NCBI RefSeq assembly: GCF_000467185.1
Contig: NZ_BATM01000008.1
Span: 243,523-307,522 of the forward strand
DNA from: Vibrio ezurae NBRC 102218
GTDB taxonomy: Bacteria > Pseudomonadota > Gammaproteobacteria > Enterobacterales > Vibrionaceae
DNA length: 64,000 nt
Direction: 5' to 3'
The notes beneath the pieces were generated by a model, which ran no database searches, was not told the origin of the DNA, and saw only the letters and a list, made by a program, of their open reading frames with translations. Position numbers and translations under genes: made by a program. Shown piece by piece: positions 44,901 to 53,053 of the stretch (positions within the stretch are counted from its first letter, which is position 1; each line of letters begins with the position of its first letter).

Positions 44901-45827
44901 GAGCTTAAAGACAGCCTAAAAGAGAAGGTTCAGCAAACCTTATCTAAAGTTGCAGATGACGATATTGAACAAAAAGATCTGCATACGTGGAGCTTTGGCG
45001 AAATCCCTAAGGTGTACGAGCAAAAACGCGGAGGCTATCAAGTCAAAGCCTATCCTGCGATTGTGGATGCCAAGCAAAGCGTTGAGATTAAACTGTTTGA
45101 AACCGAGTTTGAACAGCAGCAAGCGATGCGCGCCGGTCAGCGTCGTTTGGTTTTGCTAAACGTACCATCGCCGATTAAGTATCTGCATCAGAACTTGCCG
45201 AATAAATCTAAACTTGGCTTGTACTTTAACCCTTATGGAAAAGTACTTGATCTGATAGATGATTGTATTGCCTGTGGGATAGACAAACTCATCGAAGAGC
45301 AGGGCGGTCTAGTATGGCAACCTGAGCAATTTGAAGCGTTGAAAGAGCATGTACGCGCCGAATTGGGCGATACTGTAGTGCATATTGCGCAGCAAGTAGA
45401 GACGATTCTGACCACAGCCTTTAACATCAATAAGAAGCTCAAAGGTCGCGTTGATTTAAGCATGGCGTTTGCCCTTTCTGATATTAAGGCGCAAGTTGAA
45501 GGCTTGATCTATAAAGGCTTTGCCACCGATTGCGGTTGGAAGAAACTGCCAGATATCCTACGCTATATGAAAGCAATCGAAAGACGTATGGAAAAACTGC
45601 CGATTGATCCTAATCGCGACCGATTGCAATTGTTAAAAATAGAAACAGTGGCGCGCGAATATCAAGAATTGAAAAACAAAATCCCGAAAGGTACCGCAGT
45701 GCCAGATTCGGTTAAAGAAATTCACTGGATGTTGCAGGAGCTTAGAGTGAGCTTTTTTGCGCAGCAATTGGGTACACCTTATCCAATTTCGGATAAACGT
45801 ATTCGTAATGCGATTGAAAATGTGTAA
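41922..45827 (+). CDS. hrpA: ATP-dependent RNA helicase HrpA
   Basis: DEAH-box helicase of 1301 residues; E. coli HrpA has 1300. Walker A GETGSGKT near residues 104-111, DEAH at 201-204, SATID, and motif VI QRKGRCGR. The helicase-associated and OB-fold domains follow, then the long DUF3418 C-terminus. Known work on HrpA links it to mRNA processing and rescue of stalled ribosomes. The start is a TTG with only a weak GGA upstream; the next ATG (residue 24) would cut into conserved sequence (MIKDRFRLSKRIQGA), so the TTG is preferred. Confidence 0.95.
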   Translation: MTQSHPQKQTNTASSLKSALKECMIKDRFRLSKRIQGASRIKKESAKNAVFDEIALDIAQSMMTVQARQTNTPTIEYPEILPVSQMRDDIADAITDNQVVIIAGETGSGKTTQIPKICAELGRGKTGLIGHTQPRRLAARSVASRIAEEMETQLGEFVGYKVRFNDKISENTQIKLMTDGILLAEIQHDRYLNQYDTIIIDEAHERSLNIDFILGYLRNILPKRPDLKVIITSATIDPERFSKHFNNAPIIEVSGRTYPVDTRYRPLSGDDDDDHDQMEGIFQAVDELCDEGLGDILIFMNGEREIRDTADALSKRNLRGTEIVPLYARLSSSEQNRIFQSHTGRRIVLATNVAETSLTVPGIRYVIDPGTARISRYSYRTKVQRLPIEPVSQASANQRKGRCGRVAEGICIRLYSEEDFLSRPEFTDPEILRTNLASVILQMTALGLGDIEAFPFVEKPDRRNIQDGVRLLEELGAINANAKDARKRLTDIGRKLSRLPIDPRLGRMVIEAPRLGCAKEVMIIASALSIQDPRERPSDKQQSSDDKHRRFFDKDSDFLSFVNLWDYIKTQQKSLSGNQFRRQCKQDYLNYLRVREWQDLYFQLSQSLRELNIQVNQEPADYQAVHCALLSGMLSHIGMKDQEKNEYQGARNARFHIFPASGLFKKQPKWVMTAELVETSRLWGRIVAKIQPEWIEPLAKHLIKRSYSEPHWSKKQAAVQAHEKVTLYGIPIIPKRTVNYGPIEPVLCREIFIRSAMVEGDWETKHTFFKQNRKLLLEVEELEHKSRRRDILVDDDELFDFYDQRVSTEAISGRHFDSWWNKERKGSPELLNFEKEMLFRGDASHVTELDYPNFWHQNGVKLKLSYQFEPGDDSDGVTVHIPLPVLNQIQPQGFDWQIPGLRHELVVALIKSLPKTLRRNFVPAPNYADAFLSRVTPLEAPLLDSLEKELRRMTGVEVVRDDWKLEQIPDHLKVTYRAVDHRNRKLKEHADLYELKDSLKEKVQQTLSKVADDDIEQKDLHTWSFGEIPKVYEQKRGGYQVKAYPAIVDAKQSVEIKLFETEFEQQQAMRAGQRRLVLLNVPSPIKYLHQNLPNKSKLGLYFNPYGKVLDLIDDCIACGIDKLIEEQGGLVWQPEQFEALKEHVRAELGDTVVHIAQQVETILTTAFNINKKLKGRVDLSMAFALSDIKAQVEGLIYKGFATDCGWKKLPDILRYMKAIERRMEKLPIDPNRDRLQLLKIETVAREYQELKNKIPKGTAVPDSVKEIHWMLQELRVSFFAQQLGTPYPISDKRIRNAIENV

Positions 45828-45901
45828 ATCTTTACTGCGAATATCCAATTTGTGATACATAATAATATGATTCAAAAGCACTAACAAAACAGGAAGTTAG
45901 A

Positions 45902-46390
45902 ATGAAGTACGGTAAATATGCTCTGGCGATAGCCTTAATGGGCGTTTCTTCAATGGCAGCAGCAGATTCTTGGTTGTATGCGGGTGGCTCTGTCGGTCAG
46001 TCTTCGTTTAAAAGCGATAAAACCTCTACCTTTGGTTTTCATGTAGGTACAGGTATTTTACCTATTATCGGTGTGGAAGCGGGTTACTGGAAGCTGGGCT
46101 CATTTGATGTGGGTCCTGAAAAATACGATTTCCAATCGGTTTACGCAGGTATTAAACCAAGCATCGATTTAGGCCCTGTACACCTATACGGTCGTTTAGG
46201 TGCTCATCGTTATGATTTGGCTGGTAAAGCAGGCGCACAAGATGATGACGGTTACGATTTGATGTACGGTGTGGGTGTTGAATACTTCGTCGTTGATATG
46301 ATTTCTGTAGGTGCGGGTTACCAAAACTTTGAAATCAGCGGTGGCAATGTGGATTCTTACACGTTAAACGCGACGTTCCACTTCCTATAA
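45902..46390 (+). CDS. Small outer-membrane beta-barrel protein
   Basis: 162 residues. Signal peptide MKYGKYALAIALMGVSSMAAA. The mature part has alternating strands and Gly/Tyr-rich turns (WLYAGGSVGQSSF, GVEAGYWKLGSF, VHLYGRLGAHRYD, YGVGVEYFVVDMISVGAGYQNFE) and ends in HFL, a barrel-type C-terminus. It resembles eight-stranded OmpA/OmpX-like barrels. No functional motif is seen. AGGAAG precedes the ATG, and a terminator follows. Confidence 0.83.
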   Translation: MKYGKYALAIALMGVSSMAAADSWLYAGGSVGQSSFKSDKTSTFGFHVGTGILPIIGVEAGYWKLGSFDVGPEKYDFQSVYAGIKPSIDLGPVHLYGRLGAHRYDLAGKAGAQDDDGYDLMYGVGVEYFVVDMISVGAGYQNFEISGGNVDSYTLNATFHFL

Positions 46391-46704
46391 GCACCATTGT
46401 TTATCGGCAAACGTATAATGCTCCTTTATGGGGCATTTTTTTTGTCTAAATAGGCAAATTAGAACACGCACTTACAATAAATAAATCCTTATTAAAGTTA
46501 TGGTTAATGTTTTTTTGACGATGTTTAACCCTAAATGTCGTCTTTTAGCGCAATTTAAGCTAATTATCATGGCATTTAATTTAGTATGAACTAATGTTAA
46601 CTGAGTTACTAAAGGTAATAGCGGCTTATCAAATAAAGACATTATTATCTATTTCAGCATACCTATCTTGCGCCTTTCTCAACCAATAGGAGAAGATATC
46701 TGGG
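46391..46704. other. Intergenic region
   Basis: 314 bases holding the terminator of the barrel gene and, further on, AT-rich upstream DNA of the diguanylate cyclase gene. No gene seen. Confidence 0.5.
46418..46447 (+). terminator. Terminator after the small barrel gene
   Basis: ATGCTCC / GGGGCAT stem with one G-T pair, a 5-base loop and a run of at least eight T. Confidence 0.88.
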
Positions 46705-47550
46705 ATGAACAGCCTGTTTATTGGACTTAGCGTATTACTTCCTGCCACTTTATTTATTTGTTTTGACGTCATTAACATCACTGATTTTATATTAGAGTCC
46801 GTAGCATTTGTGTTGCTGTGTGGCATTTTCGTCTACGGACATAGAACATTAGACATTACGGTTAATATTGGTTTAATTGCACTCATTATCTGTGAGTTTT
46901 TTGAATGTTTAGAAGCGATTGGCGAGTTCCAATGGTTTTTCCAAAATAACGTTATCTTTGACATTGTGATTTGCGATTTGTTATCGATTGTCGGGCTCAT
47001 GCTTATCGCGTTTGGTATCCATAAAATGTTTCGATATCAACGTCGAGTCGCAGAGATGGAGCCTTTGACCAATCTATTTAATAAACGCGCGATTGAAGGA
47101 CTCTCAAAAAAAGAATTAGACAGATCCAAGCGCGCAAAGAACAGCACTTCACTGATACTCATTGATATCGACCATTTTAAATTGGTCAATGATACCTATG
47201 GCCACCAAGTTGGAGATGAGGTGCTTATTGGCGTTGCCCAGCACTTAAGTCAGCTAATACGTCGCTATGATTTATTAGGCCGCTGGGGAGGGGACGAATT
47301 TATTATTTTATGCCCAAACACCAATAAAACAGAAGCCAACGAAGTAATGACAAGGCTACACAAACCACTCTCAATCGCCACAGCGCAAACCACAATCGAC
47401 ATCACTTTCAGCATCGGAAGCACTACCGTCGATCCTAAAACCAACATGAATTTTAATGCGCTGTTCGTCCAAGCAGATAAAGCGTTATATGCTGTGAAGA
47501 AAAATGGCAGGAATAATCTGTGTCATTTTGATTCGTTGTGTTCTTCCTAG
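46705..47550 (+). CDS. Membrane-bound diguanylate cyclase (GGDEF)
   Basis: 281 residues. The first 110 carry about four or five hydrophobic segments, a membrane sensor part of unknown ligand. The GGDEF domain follows: LTNLFNKRAIEGL, LILIDIDHFKLVNDTYGHQVGDEVL, and GGDEF at residues 195-199. An RxxD inhibitory site (RRYD) lies five residues before GGDEF, so product feedback is expected. All catalytic parts look intact. No EAL domain is fused. AGGAG lies 12 bases before the ATG, a long spacing. Confidence 0.93.
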   Translation: MNSLFIGLSVLLPATLFICFDVINITDFILESVAFVLLCGIFVYGHRTLDITVNIGLIALIICEFFECLEAIGEFQWFFQNNVIFDIVICDLLSIVGLMLIAFGIHKMFRYQRRVAEMEPLTNLFNKRAIEGLSKKELDRSKRAKNSTSLILIDIDHFKLVNDTYGHQVGDEVLIGVAQHLSQLIRRYDLLGRWGGDEFIILCPNTNKTEANEVMTRLHKPLSIATAQTTIDITFSIGSTTVDPKTNMNFNALFVQADKALYAVKKNGRNNLCHFDSLCSS

Positions 47551-47755
47551 TGAGAACAATTTCAAACACTCGCTACTTAGAGAGTATTGAAAGGAAACTA
47601 GCGCTGATTAGTTTGTTTTCTATGCATAATCCATACCTTCCCAATTGATTATTTCCGCAATCTTATATTCCCCAGCGTGTACTACTAACATGACAGACAA
47701 GGAAATAAAATATGGAAACTAAGGTTGTATCCGAAAGAATTCGGAAGGAATAGCA

Positions 47756-49060
47756 ATGAAATTAATTAAAAAATATCCGCTTTTAGCGGGAAGCTTACTT
47801 TTGACTACACTAATACTGTCTGGTTGTGGTGGCGGTGGTAGTGATTCGACTCCCAAAACAACTGAATTGACTTTGAATATCCAAAACCAAGAACAAGTTA
47901 CTGGTGTTTTTGCTGAAACGGTTGGTTTATATATCGAAATTCAGGGCGATTATAATAAGGCTCGAGAAGGTGTGCGCAATTATTATGATCATGGACACTT
48001 TTTAGTAGACTCCGGTTCAGCAAAATGGACATACAATACTGAAACAACAATTTTAGATATGGAGTTTAACAAGTCACAATTTAAAGGTGCTGATGTAATT
48101 TTAAATGGTAGCATTAAAAATTTGTCAGCCAGTGATGATATGTTAGTTGCTAATCTCAATGCACATAACCTCTCTAGCGGCTTAACCTTACAAAGTAGTT
48201 ATCAGAGTACTAGTCAGTCTGACTTCTCTATGACTACGACTTCATCTCAATATGGCTCATATAAAGTTGTTGCCACTGACTTTGATAAAATTAGTAAAGG
48301 TCAGGGCGAAATAACTATTATTGGTAAAGATAATCAGCAATGGGTCTTAGATTTTTATCCTGGCGTTTATACGGTAACTGAACCTGATGGTAGTAGCTAT
48401 AATGTGAATATAGATAATGGTCAAGCAGTCAAAAATCAAGAGTTCGCTGGAATTGGTCAAGGTAGCATGAGTTCTTTTGTCAGTGATGATGATTCCTCCA
48501 CGGTTGCTAGTCTTGTTGATGATGGTTTTACAGCAATAACATCGTTTGTTAAAACCTTTAGACATGATTCGTACTATTTAGCTGATGGATTTTGTAGTGA
48601 TGGTGGATCTTACTCCACAACTTCTAACTATATATTTAACGTGAAAAACTGTAATGAGAATGGAGTTGCACTTAATGGGAACTTCAAAGACGAATATGAA
48701 AATGAATATTCGAACATTGATTTAGACATACATTATATAAATACAGATGAAGATGGTCACCTTACTGCAAATACTATAGATTTCAAAAAATCAGTGCGTG
48801 ATTCAAACTATAATCATGTCGATGAAATTAAATTTGTTGGACAGTACTCTGATGCACAAAGCAACAATCAATATGTCGTACTTAAAAGCTCTGATATCTA
48901 TTTTGATGATCAAAGCTTTGGTTTAGATTATCCAAAAAGTGGTAAAATATTAGTCAGTACTGGAGGGAAAACATGGACTGCTGACTTGCATGGTTCTACG
49001 TTCGATCTAACCTCACCAAACGGAACAACCACTCAACATACTCTGAGTTTAATGGATTAA
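47756..49060 (+). CDS. Unknown lipoprotein with an internal duplication
   Basis: 434 residues. The lipobox is LILSGC, with the lipidated Cys24 followed by GGGGSDSTPK, a flexible linker. No Lol-avoidance Asp at +2, so outer-membrane sorting is likely. The body is rich in Ser, Thr, Asn and Asp and looks beta-stranded. Two segments resemble each other: QQWVLDFYPGVYTVTEPDGSS (about 195-215) and KTWTADLHGSTFDLTSPNGTT (about 405-425). AAGGAA precedes the ATG. The gene is AT-rich compared with its neighbours, suggesting transfer. I recognise no family. Confidence 0.7.
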   Translation: MKLIKKYPLLAGSLLLTTLILSGCGGGGSDSTPKTTELTLNIQNQEQVTGVFAETVGLYIEIQGDYNKAREGVRNYYDHGHFLVDSGSAKWTYNTETTILDMEFNKSQFKGADVILNGSIKNLSASDDMLVANLNAHNLSSGLTLQSSYQSTSQSDFSMTTTSSQYGSYKVVATDFDKISKGQGEITIIGKDNQQWVLDFYPGVYTVTEPDGSSYNVNIDNGQAVKNQEFAGIGQGSMSSFVSDDDSSTVASLVDDGFTAITSFVKTFRHDSYYLADGFCSDGGSYSTTSNYIFNVKNCNENGVALNGNFKDEYENEYSNIDLDIHYINTDEDGHLTANTIDFKKSVRDSNYNHVDEIKFVGQYSDAQSNNQYVVLKSSDIYFDDQSFGLDYPKSGKILVSTGGKTWTADLHGSTFDLTSPNGTTTQHTLSLMD

Positions 49061-49118
49061 TAGAAACTAACCTCAATCAGGATTAAAAAAGTTGGGGTTA
49101 TAGTTGTTGAGATGTATT

Positions 49119-49157
49119 AAGGCCTGATTACGATATATTATCGAAATCAGGCCTTTT
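49119..49157. terminator. Bidirectional terminator
   Basis: AAGGCCTGATT / AATCAGGCCTT, 11-bp stem, T-run on the right. It lies between the convergent lipoprotein and carboxypeptidase genes. Confidence 0.85.
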
Positions 49158-49164
49158 GTTTATG

Positions 49165-50646
49165 TTATAAGTAGCGGTTCATTAAGTGCTGTTTAAAGTG
49201 ATCGGCATTTAACGTCTCACCAGTGGCTTGTTTGACCAATTCATCAGTGCTTAACAAACTACCTTTGCTCCAGATATTGTTAGACAGCCAATCAAAGATA
49301 GGTGTCAGTTCACCAGAGCGCAGCACCGCATCCACATCTATTGTTTTGTTCATTGCAGCCATAAATTGCGCCGCATACATAGCACCTAATGTGTAGCTTG
49401 GAAAGTAGCCAAAACTTCCATCTGTCCAGTGAATATCCTGCATACAACCATTTTTGAAATTACCTGCGGTAGATAAACCTAAGTAAGATTGCATTTTACT
49501 GTCCCAAAGCTCAGGTACGTCTTGATAGGAAATTTTGCCATTGATGAGATCGCGCTCAATCTCAAAGCGTAGGATAACGTGTGCAGGGTAGGTCAGTTCA
49601 TCGGCATCGACACGGATGAAATCTTTTTTCACTCGTGTATATAGCTGGTTTAGATTGGCTGTCTCGAATAATTTTACGTTGTGTTCTGGGAAGTGTTTAA
49701 TCGCCAATTGGCTCAGGTGTTGGATGAAGCTGGCATTGCGGCCCATTTGCATTTCAAAAAACAGTGACTGTGATTCATGAATTCCCATCGAGCGAGCACT
49801 GCCGCTTGGGTTTCCCGCAAGAGAGGTAGGTAATCCTTGCTCATAACGTGCATGTCCTGTTTCGTGCACTATACCCATCAACGACTGCATAAATTCATTT
49901 TCGTCGTAGCGAGTGGTGATTCTCACGTCTGTTGGCACGCCGCCACAAAAAGGATGCACGCTTTCATCAAGTCGGCCATGGCTGAAATCAAATTGAAGCA
50001 GCTTCATGACTTCAAGTCCCAATGCCTTTTGTTTGTTGGTTTCAAAAGTGCCAGTAGGGGTGATGATCTTTTCTTGGGCTTGCTTGTCGATAACTTGATC
50101 AATAAGGTTTGGGAGCCATTGTTTTACATTATCAAAGGTATGCGTTAGTGATTCACTGCTGGTTCCGGGCTCATAAATATCAAGCATGGCATCGTATGGA
50201 GTGAGGCCTGTGGCTTGTGCGCGTATTTGTGCTTCTTCTTGAGACAAAGCAACCACTGATTGCCAATTTTTAGCAAAACCTTGCCAATCATTGTCGGCTC
50301 TTTGGGTGCGCCAAGCGTGCTCACATTTTGAACCGGCTAACGAGCTGGCTTCAACCAACTCTTTAGGGATAACGTTAGACATTAACCAACTGCGTTTCAT
50401 TTCTCGTAGTTGTGCGGTTTCATTCGTTGTTAGGGCCTGTTCTGACGCTTTATCGAACCACTCGGCCAATTGTGGCTGTGTTTTTAAACTGTGTACGTGT
50501 ACAGAAAGCTCCGCCATGGCACGAGAACGCGCTTCATTTCCCCCGGTTGGCATCATTGCAGCAGCATCCCAACCGCATATCGAAGATAGATGTGCGAAGT
50601 TGTCAATTTTTTGGAAATGCTCTTTGAGTGATTTAAATGCTGACAT
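49165..50646 (-). CDS. M32 family metallocarboxypeptidase (Taq type)
   Basis: Zinc-dependent carboxypeptidase with broad specificity, cytosolic. 493 residues, the usual size. The zinc site HETGH is at residues 261-265 in GIVHETGHARYEQGLP. MGIHESQSLFFE supplies the downstream Glu. Other family features are CGWDAAAMMPTGG near the N-terminus and GYFPSYTLGAMYAAQ near the C-terminus. Single gene with a shared terminator. Confidence 0.93.
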   Translation of the reverse strand: MSAFKSLKEHFQKIDNFAHLSSICGWDAAAMMPTGGNEARSRAMAELSVHVHSLKTQPQLAEWFDKASEQALTTNETAQLREMKRSWLMSNVIPKELVEASSLAGSKCEHAWRTQRADNDWQGFAKNWQSVVALSQEEAQIRAQATGLTPYDAMLDIYEPGTSSESLTHTFDNVKQWLPNLIDQVIDKQAQEKIITPTGTFETNKQKALGLEVMKLLQFDFSHGRLDESVHPFCGGVPTDVRITTRYDENEFMQSLMGIVHETGHARYEQGLPTSLAGNPSGSARSMGIHESQSLFFEMQMGRNASFIQHLSQLAIKHFPEHNVKLFETANLNQLYTRVKKDFIRVDADELTYPAHVILRFEIERDLINGKISYQDVPELWDSKMQSYLGLSTAGNFKNGCMQDIHWTDGSFGYFPSYTLGAMYAAQFMAAMNKTIDVDAVLRSGELTPIFDWLSNNIWSKGSLLSTDELVKQATGETLNADHFKQHLMNRYL

Positions 50647-50730
50647 ATCTCTTCCTTAACCGTATTGTATTAGCTTAGACTATCAAACTTCCCGCTATAC
50701 ACCTAGTAGTAGCCAACATTAGAAAATTCA

Positions 50731-51360
50731 ATGCAGATTAACGACTTATATACTTTCATCGCCGCCATGACCTTATTAACAATCACTCCAGGTCTTGACA
50801 CTGTTTTAGTCATTCGTAATACCAGTCGTGGTGGTAGGAGGGATGGCTATGCAACCAGTTTGGGTGTGTGCCTCGGGCTTTATGTGCATGCCACTTGGTC
50901 TGCCATTGGCGTAGCGGCCATTATTAGTCAAAGTCCAGAGCTATTTAATGGTATTAAACTCATCGGCGCTGCCTATCTTATTTGGTTGGGTGTTTCTGGT
51001 GTTCGCTCGTTAAAAGGCGGAGTAGGGCTTGTTGATGTTCAGGCGGATGGCACTCAAGTTTCAGTGTTCACTTCTATCCGTCAAGGCTTTTTGTCTAACG
51101 TACTTAATCCTAAAACAGCGGTTTTTTACCTGGCATTCTTGCCACAGTTTATTGATGAAACGGGGAATTTATGGCTTCAGTCTATTTTCCTAGCGTCTAT
51201 TCATTTTGTCATAGCGATGATTTGGCAATGCGGTTTGGCGAGTATGTTAGATAAAGCTAAGCTGTGGTTAGCGAGCGGTAAAGTGAATTACCGTTTACAG
51301 ATGTGCAGCAGCTTAGTTTTAATTGCGCTTGGCGCACTACTGGTCTTCGAGTGCTTGTAA
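50731..51360 (+). CDS. LysE/RhtB family amino acid exporter
   Basis: Inner-membrane exporter of 209 residues with about six helices. Family features: TPGLDTVLVIRNTSRGGRRDGYATSLGVCLG at the N-terminus, KLIGAAYLIWLGVSGVRSL, and GFLSNVLNPKTAVFYLAFLPQF. The N-P pair of the fourth helix region (LNPK) is intact. Substrate likely an amino acid or derivative; not determinable here. Confidence 0.9.
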   Translation: MQINDLYTFIAAMTLLTITPGLDTVLVIRNTSRGGRRDGYATSLGVCLGLYVHATWSAIGVAAIISQSPELFNGIKLIGAAYLIWLGVSGVRSLKGGVGLVDVQADGTQVSVFTSIRQGFLSNVLNPKTAVFYLAFLPQFIDETGNLWLQSIFLASIHFVIAMIWQCGLASMLDKAKLWLASGKVNYRLQMCSSLVLIALGALLVFECL

Positions 51361-51389
51361 TTTAACGCTTTCGTTTATGGCCTAGTTAA

Positions 51390-51917
51390 CTAGGCCTTAG
51401 CGTTGTAGTTGATGCTAATGTATTCAGGCTCTTCAATGCCCATATCTTGGTTGAGTACGCGTGTAAGCGCGAAGTAGTAATTGACCAACAAGTTAGCAAA
51501 TCTTGGTAGCGTCTCAGGTACTTTTTTGCCTGCTTTCTCTACCAACACCAACTGTCGAACTACTTTTTTAGACAGGCTACGACATTGGTGTAGTTGAATC
51601 ACCGGACCTGTGCCTCGTGGCAATACAAATCGCTTGTTGTCGTCACTGACACTGTCTTTAAAAGCGTGGTATTCGGCGGCTAATGATTCAATATCACTTT
51701 CAAAGATCCCATTCTTGCCTCGAATTGAACCATTAAGATGGAAGATTTTTGGCTGCAATTCTTCTAAAGAGTGGCGCACTTTTGGGTTATCGATATTGGT
51801 TAGCGCAAGACCTGTAATAGTACACAGTTCATCGGTAAGGATTTCAAAATCGCACAATGGGCTGTCTTCGAAAATAAATGGGTAGGCCAGTTCGTCAATA
51901 TTACCGCTGAATTTCAT
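51390..51917 (-). CDS. ATP:cob(I)alamin adenosyltransferase homologue (PduO type, divergent)
   Basis: Probably makes adenosylcobalamin from cob(I)alamin and ATP. 175 residues from the ATG at 51917, with AAGGAA ahead of it; an upstream ATG at 51947 would add ten residues. The PduO pattern is recognisable though divergent: FEILTDELCTITGLAL (family TxDELxxxxGLA), FVLPRGTGPVIQLHQCRSLSKKVVRQ (family FVLPGG...LHxARTxCRRAER) and LPRFANLLVNYYFALTRVLN. The conserved Asp of TDEL and Arg of QCRS are kept; the second Arg pair is Lys-Lys. It reads divergently from a BtuFCD-like importer, which supports the cobalamin role. Confidence 0.72.
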   Translation of the reverse strand: MKFSGNIDELAYPFIFEDSPLCDFEILTDELCTITGLALTNIDNPKVRHSLEELQPKIFHLNGSIRGKNGIFESDIESLAAEYHAFKDSVSDDNKRFVLPRGTGPVIQLHQCRSLSKKVVRQLVLVEKAGKKVPETLPRFANLLVNYYFALTRVLNQDMGIEEPEYISINYNAKA

Positions 51918-52058
51918 GATGTTTCCTTTTAAAATGCATTTATTCATAAAAACAAGCTAGGTTTCAATGCGTTACAAGGTAAAGATTGCTACTCTATGTG
52001 CTTATGTATTATCTAATCATTGTTAACTGATAATATCACGATATTCTTTGGTTACATT

Positions 52059-52105
52059 CGTAAAATGACAGCGCTAAACTCTTTAGCGTCACCTCTTATT
52101 TTACG
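52059..52105 (+). promoter_or_regulatory. Structured leader candidate before the ABC importer
   Basis: Nested inverted repeats: outer CGTAAAAT / ATTTTACG (52059-52066, 52098-52105) and inner CGCTAAA / TTTAGCG (52072-52078, 52082-52088) with TGA/TCA above the bulge. It could form a 47-base hairpin in the mRNA leader. It is not a cobalamin riboswitch: no B12 box is visible and it is too short. Confidence 0.4.
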
Positions 52106-52141
52106 ATCTTGAAAAGCAAAAAGGTTTAAAAGGAAAACAAC

Positions 52142-53053
52142 ATGGGAAGTTTTATGCGCGGTTTTGCTGTGCTTGTTTATCTTTATTCTGCTGTGGTATG
52201 GGCTCAATTTCCGATCACAGTCACTGATGCAAGCGGTCAAAGCATGACTTTTGATAAAGCGCCTGAAAAAATTTCTTCAAAAACACTCTTTAGTGATGAA
52301 GTGTTGCTCGACATGATCCCCGCAAAGCGCTTTAGCTCGGTGACCAACCTTGTTGATGATGAGCATTTCTCTGTGATAGCCGGTAAGGTGCCAGCGTCTG
52401 TTCCTCGCTTAGATTTAAATGTCGAGCAAATCTTAGTTAATCGTCCAGATCTGGTGTTTGCTGCAACTTGGAGTGATAGGGGCCGTATTCAGCAATTACG
52501 CTCAGCCGGAATTAAAGTGTTTGTATTACCAGTGCCGAGCACCTTGATTGAGATTGAAGAGTTGATCAAGAAAATGGGTAAAATAGTCGGTGAGGACAAC
52601 AACGCCAAAGCGATTGTTGTGGATATGGAGCGCCGACTGGAAGAAGGACTGGTTTACACTAGCCACAAATATCGAGTACTCGATTACAACAACTGGGGCA
52701 CATCCAGCACGCGTGATTCTACTTGGCAATTAATAGTGGAACAGTCAGGCTTTGATAATGTCGTTGCCGATTTAGATGCGGACAAATATGGTCAAACACC
52801 GATGTCTAAAGAACTGATTGTGGCACTAGATCCTGAAGTTTTGTTTATTCCAGCGTTTGCTGCAAACGACGAATCGGGTAGCACAGATTTATTGCATCAG
52901 GTGTTAACCGACCCTGCGTTGAGAAACGTCAAAGCGGTAAAAGAAGGGAATGTGTACCCGATCCCGCAATATTTGCGCAGTACCTATAGCCAATATATTG
53001 TAGACACCATTTTATTTGTTAATAGGGCAGTTCTGGGTACTCCTGCGCCATGA
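52142..53053 (+). CDS. ABC transporter periplasmic binding protein, BtuF/helical-backbone type
   Basis: Periplasmic receptor of a metal-chelate or corrinoid importer. 303 residues. A signal peptide (MGSFMRGFAVLVYLYSAVVWA) is cut near residue 21. The fold is marked by ITVTDASGQSMTFDKAPEKI, NVEQILVNRPDLVFAATWSD and the later VALDPEVLFIPAF. AAAGGAAAAC precedes the ATG. Cobalamin is favoured as ligand because an adenosyltransferase homologue is divergent next door; a siderophore is the alternative. Its stop overlaps the permease start (ATGA). Confidence 0.82.
   Translation: MGSFMRGFAVLVYLYSAVVWAQFPITVTDASGQSMTFDKAPEKISSKTLFSDEVLLDMIPAKRFSSVTNLVDDEHFSVIAGKVPASVPRLDLNVEQILVNRPDLVFAATWSDRGRIQQLRSAGIKVFVLPVPSTLIEIEELIKKMGKIVGEDNNAKAIVVDMERRLEEGLVYTSHKYRVLDYNNWGTSSTRDSTWQLIVEQSGFDNVVADLDADKYGQTPMSKELIVALDPEVLFIPAFAANDESGSTDLLHQVLTDPALRNVKAVKEGNVYPIPQYLRSTYSQYIVDTILFVNRAVLGTPAP

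Noticed and set aside
52000..52141. Cobalamin riboswitch before the ABC importer.
   Set aside because: No B12 box and too little space; only a 47-base nested hairpin is present.
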